Positions 62,794 through 64,000 of a stretch of 64,000 bases of DNA are shown here, in pieces; the stretch's first letter is position 1; every line of letters begins with the position of its first letter. The stretch comes from Pelagimonas sp050633425 (GTDB taxonomy: Bacteria > Pseudomonadota > Alphaproteobacteria > Rhodobacterales > Rhodobacteraceae). The stretch covers positions 1 through 64,000 of the forward strand of contig NZ_JBOEGM010000025.1 of NCBI RefSeq assembly GCF_050633425.1, read 5' to 3'. The notes beneath the pieces were generated by a model. That model ran no database searches and had not been told where the DNA came from. It worked only from the letters and a program-made list of their open reading frames with translations. The position numbers and the translations under genes were made by a program.

Positions 62794-64000
62794 TTAACGC
62801 TGGGCGGTTTCCCACTCAGGATGGATCCAAGGTTCAGAGTTTTCCGCTGGCAAACTGCGTCCCAAAACGTGGTCAGACACCTTTTCCCCAACCATGATTG
62901 ACGGCGCATTGAGATTGCCATTGGTGATCTGCGGAAAGATTGAGCTGTCCGCCACCCGAAGACCCTCTACACCAATCACCCGCGCCTGAGGGTCAACCAC
63001 AGCCATAGGGTCATCAACCGCGCCCATTTTACAGGTCCCACAAGGGTGATAGGCGCTTTCAACGTGTTCTTGGATGAAACTGTTGAGCTCTTCGTCGCTT
63101 TGCAGCGCATCCCCTGGCTGAATCTCATGGCCGCGATAAGGCGCAAACGCCTCTTGACCAAAAATTTCCCGTGTGAGGCGAATGCATGTGCGGAAATCCT
63201 CCCAATCCTGTTCTTCGCTCATGTAGTTGAACAGGATGCTGGGCGCGGTCTCTGGGTCATTGGACTTTAGGGTTATCGCCCCGCGTGACGGCGACCGCAT
63301 TGGCCCGACATGCGCCTGATACCCATGCCCCTCTGAGGCAACCTGACCATCGTAACGCACCGCAATCGGCAGAAAATGGTACTGAATATCGGGGTATTCA
63401 ACACCCGCTTTTGAGCGAATAAACCCCGCACTTTCAAACTGGTTCGACGCACCTGGTCCAGACCGACCAAAAAGCCAGCGCGCCCCGACATACCCCTTGC
63501 CAATCAGGTTCCAGTATTTGGCCAAGGTCACAGGTTTTGTCGCGGCTTGCTGGATGTAGAGCTCGAGATGGTCTTGCAAGTTTTGTCCGACGCCCGGTCG
63601 ATCCGCCACGAGATCAATACCATGATCTGCAAGATGCGCAGCGGGTCCAATACCGGAATGCATCAACAATTTGGGCGAGTTTATTGCGCTAGCGGCAATG
63701 ATGACTTCCTGAGCGGCCTCAATGATCTCAATCCGCCCCTTCCGGCGCAGCTCGACCCCAATGGCCCGTCCCTCCTGGATCACCACTTTGCGGGCCAAAC
63801 CACGGACAACCTGTGCCCCCAGCTTTTCCGCTGGCCGTAGATAGGCCTTGGCCGCAGACCAGCGCGCGCCTTTCCAAACCGTCATGTCAAAAGGGCCGAA
63901 CCCTTCTTGTTGGTGGCCATTGTAATCGCCGGTCACAGGGTAGCCCGCCTGACGCCCCGCCTCGACAAAGGCAGGGACAAGTGGATTGTCGCGCTTGCCA
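62794..64000 (-). CDS. betA: GMC oxidoreductase, choline dehydrogenase-like (5' end beyond the window)
   Basis: The C-terminal ~400 residues of a flavin-dependent GMC oxidoreductase. The frame stays open to base 64000, reading GKRDNPLVPAFVEAGRQAGY before DYNGHQQEGFG. Family marks are GVELRRKG, SAINSPKLLMHSGIGPAAHL (GMC signature 2) and the C-terminal HPCGTCKMG with SIFPQITNGNLNAPSIMVGEK (catalytic His-Asn pair). It resembles choline dehydrogenase BetA, which oxidises choline to betaine aldehyde at the membrane, but other alcohols are possible. The FAD-binding N terminus is outside the window. Confidence 0.87.
   Translation of the reverse strand, partial: GKRDNPLVPAFVEAGRQAGYPVTGDYNGHQQEGFGPFDMTVWKGARWSAAKAYLRPAEKLGAQVVRGLARKVVIQEGRAIGVELRRKGRIEIIEAAQEVIIAASAINSPKLLMHSGIGPAAHLADHGIDLVADRPGVGQNLQDHLELYIQQAATKPVTLAKYWNLIGKGYVGARWLFGRSGPGASNQFESAGFIRSKAGVEYPDIQYHFLPIAVRYDGQVASEGHGYQAHVGPMRSPSRGAITLKSNDPETAPSILFNYMSEEQDWEDFRTCIRLTREIFGQEAFAPYRGHEIQPGDALQSDEELNSFIQEHVESAYHPCGTCKMGAVDDPMAVVDPQARVIGVEGLRVADSSIFPQITNGNLNAPSIMVGEKVSDHVLGRSLPAENSEPWIHPEWETAQR

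Overview
The window is chromosomal DNA from an alphaproteobacterium, almost certainly a marine Rhodobacteraceae (Roseobacter group). The evidence is its moderately high GC content, the DUF4212/sodium-solute symporter pair, the dac-tmk-holB operon, a long-form FolE2, CarD beside FdxA, an Fla-type flagellin, a SAM-II riboswitch before metZ, and above all a DUF1127 gene followed by an array of CUCCUCCC-loop small RNAs. No prophage, transposase, CRISPR array or plasmid gene was seen, so this reads as core and near-core chromosome.

Layout. 1-7 kb: the end of an unknown gene, adk, a two-subunit sodium:solute symporter, then a DUF294 cNMP/CBS nucleotidyltransferase, a small membrane protein and a membrane-anchored PAS-exonuclease. 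7-14.4 kb, minus strand: an HSD10-like dehydrogenase, a frameshifted MaoC/HTD2-type hydratase, an ICL/PEP-mutase-like enzyme, Ada, a carboxymuconolactone-decarboxylase-like protein and a hybrid histidine kinase. 14.5-18.7 kb: DUF2478, then an arginine/citrulline catabolic cluster (ornithine cyclodeaminase, arginase, CtlX-like hydrolase) with a divergent Lrp/AsnC regulator. 19-29 kb: an SDR, a chemoreceptor, and a sugar module (SMP-30 lactonase, FCD-type GntR regulator with a near-perfect operator, complete CUT2 ABC transporter), then tRNA-Ser(UGA). 29-35 kb: SPOR lipoprotein, D,D-carboxypeptidase, tmk, holB, a decayed interval, and Mrp.

35.3-36.1 kb is the most striking stretch. A 72-residue DUF1127 protein (CcaF-like) is followed by nine hairpins, each presenting an anti-Shine-Dalgarno-like loop (CUCCUCCC), separated by covarying mini-hairpins and closed by a very strong terminator whose own loop is CCUCCC. 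This matches the layout of the 'cuckoo' / CcsR small RNAs of Rhodobacteraceae, but with an expanded array that looks partly duplicated.

36-64 kb: valS, a TPP-dependent decarboxylase coupled to trkH, a second DUF1127 protein, folE2, metZ with its SAM-II riboswitch and terminator, a CMD-SDR pair with a divergent LysR regulator, an alpha/beta hydrolase, a KefB-type antiporter, CarD, FdxA, an S4-domain protein joined to a SUV3-like helicase, a TPR protein, an SCP2 protein with a lysophospholipase-like hydrolase, oligoendopeptidase F, an isolated flagellin, DUF465, a secreted nuclease, and the C-terminal part of a choline-dehydrogenase-like GMC oxidoreductase cut by the window edge.
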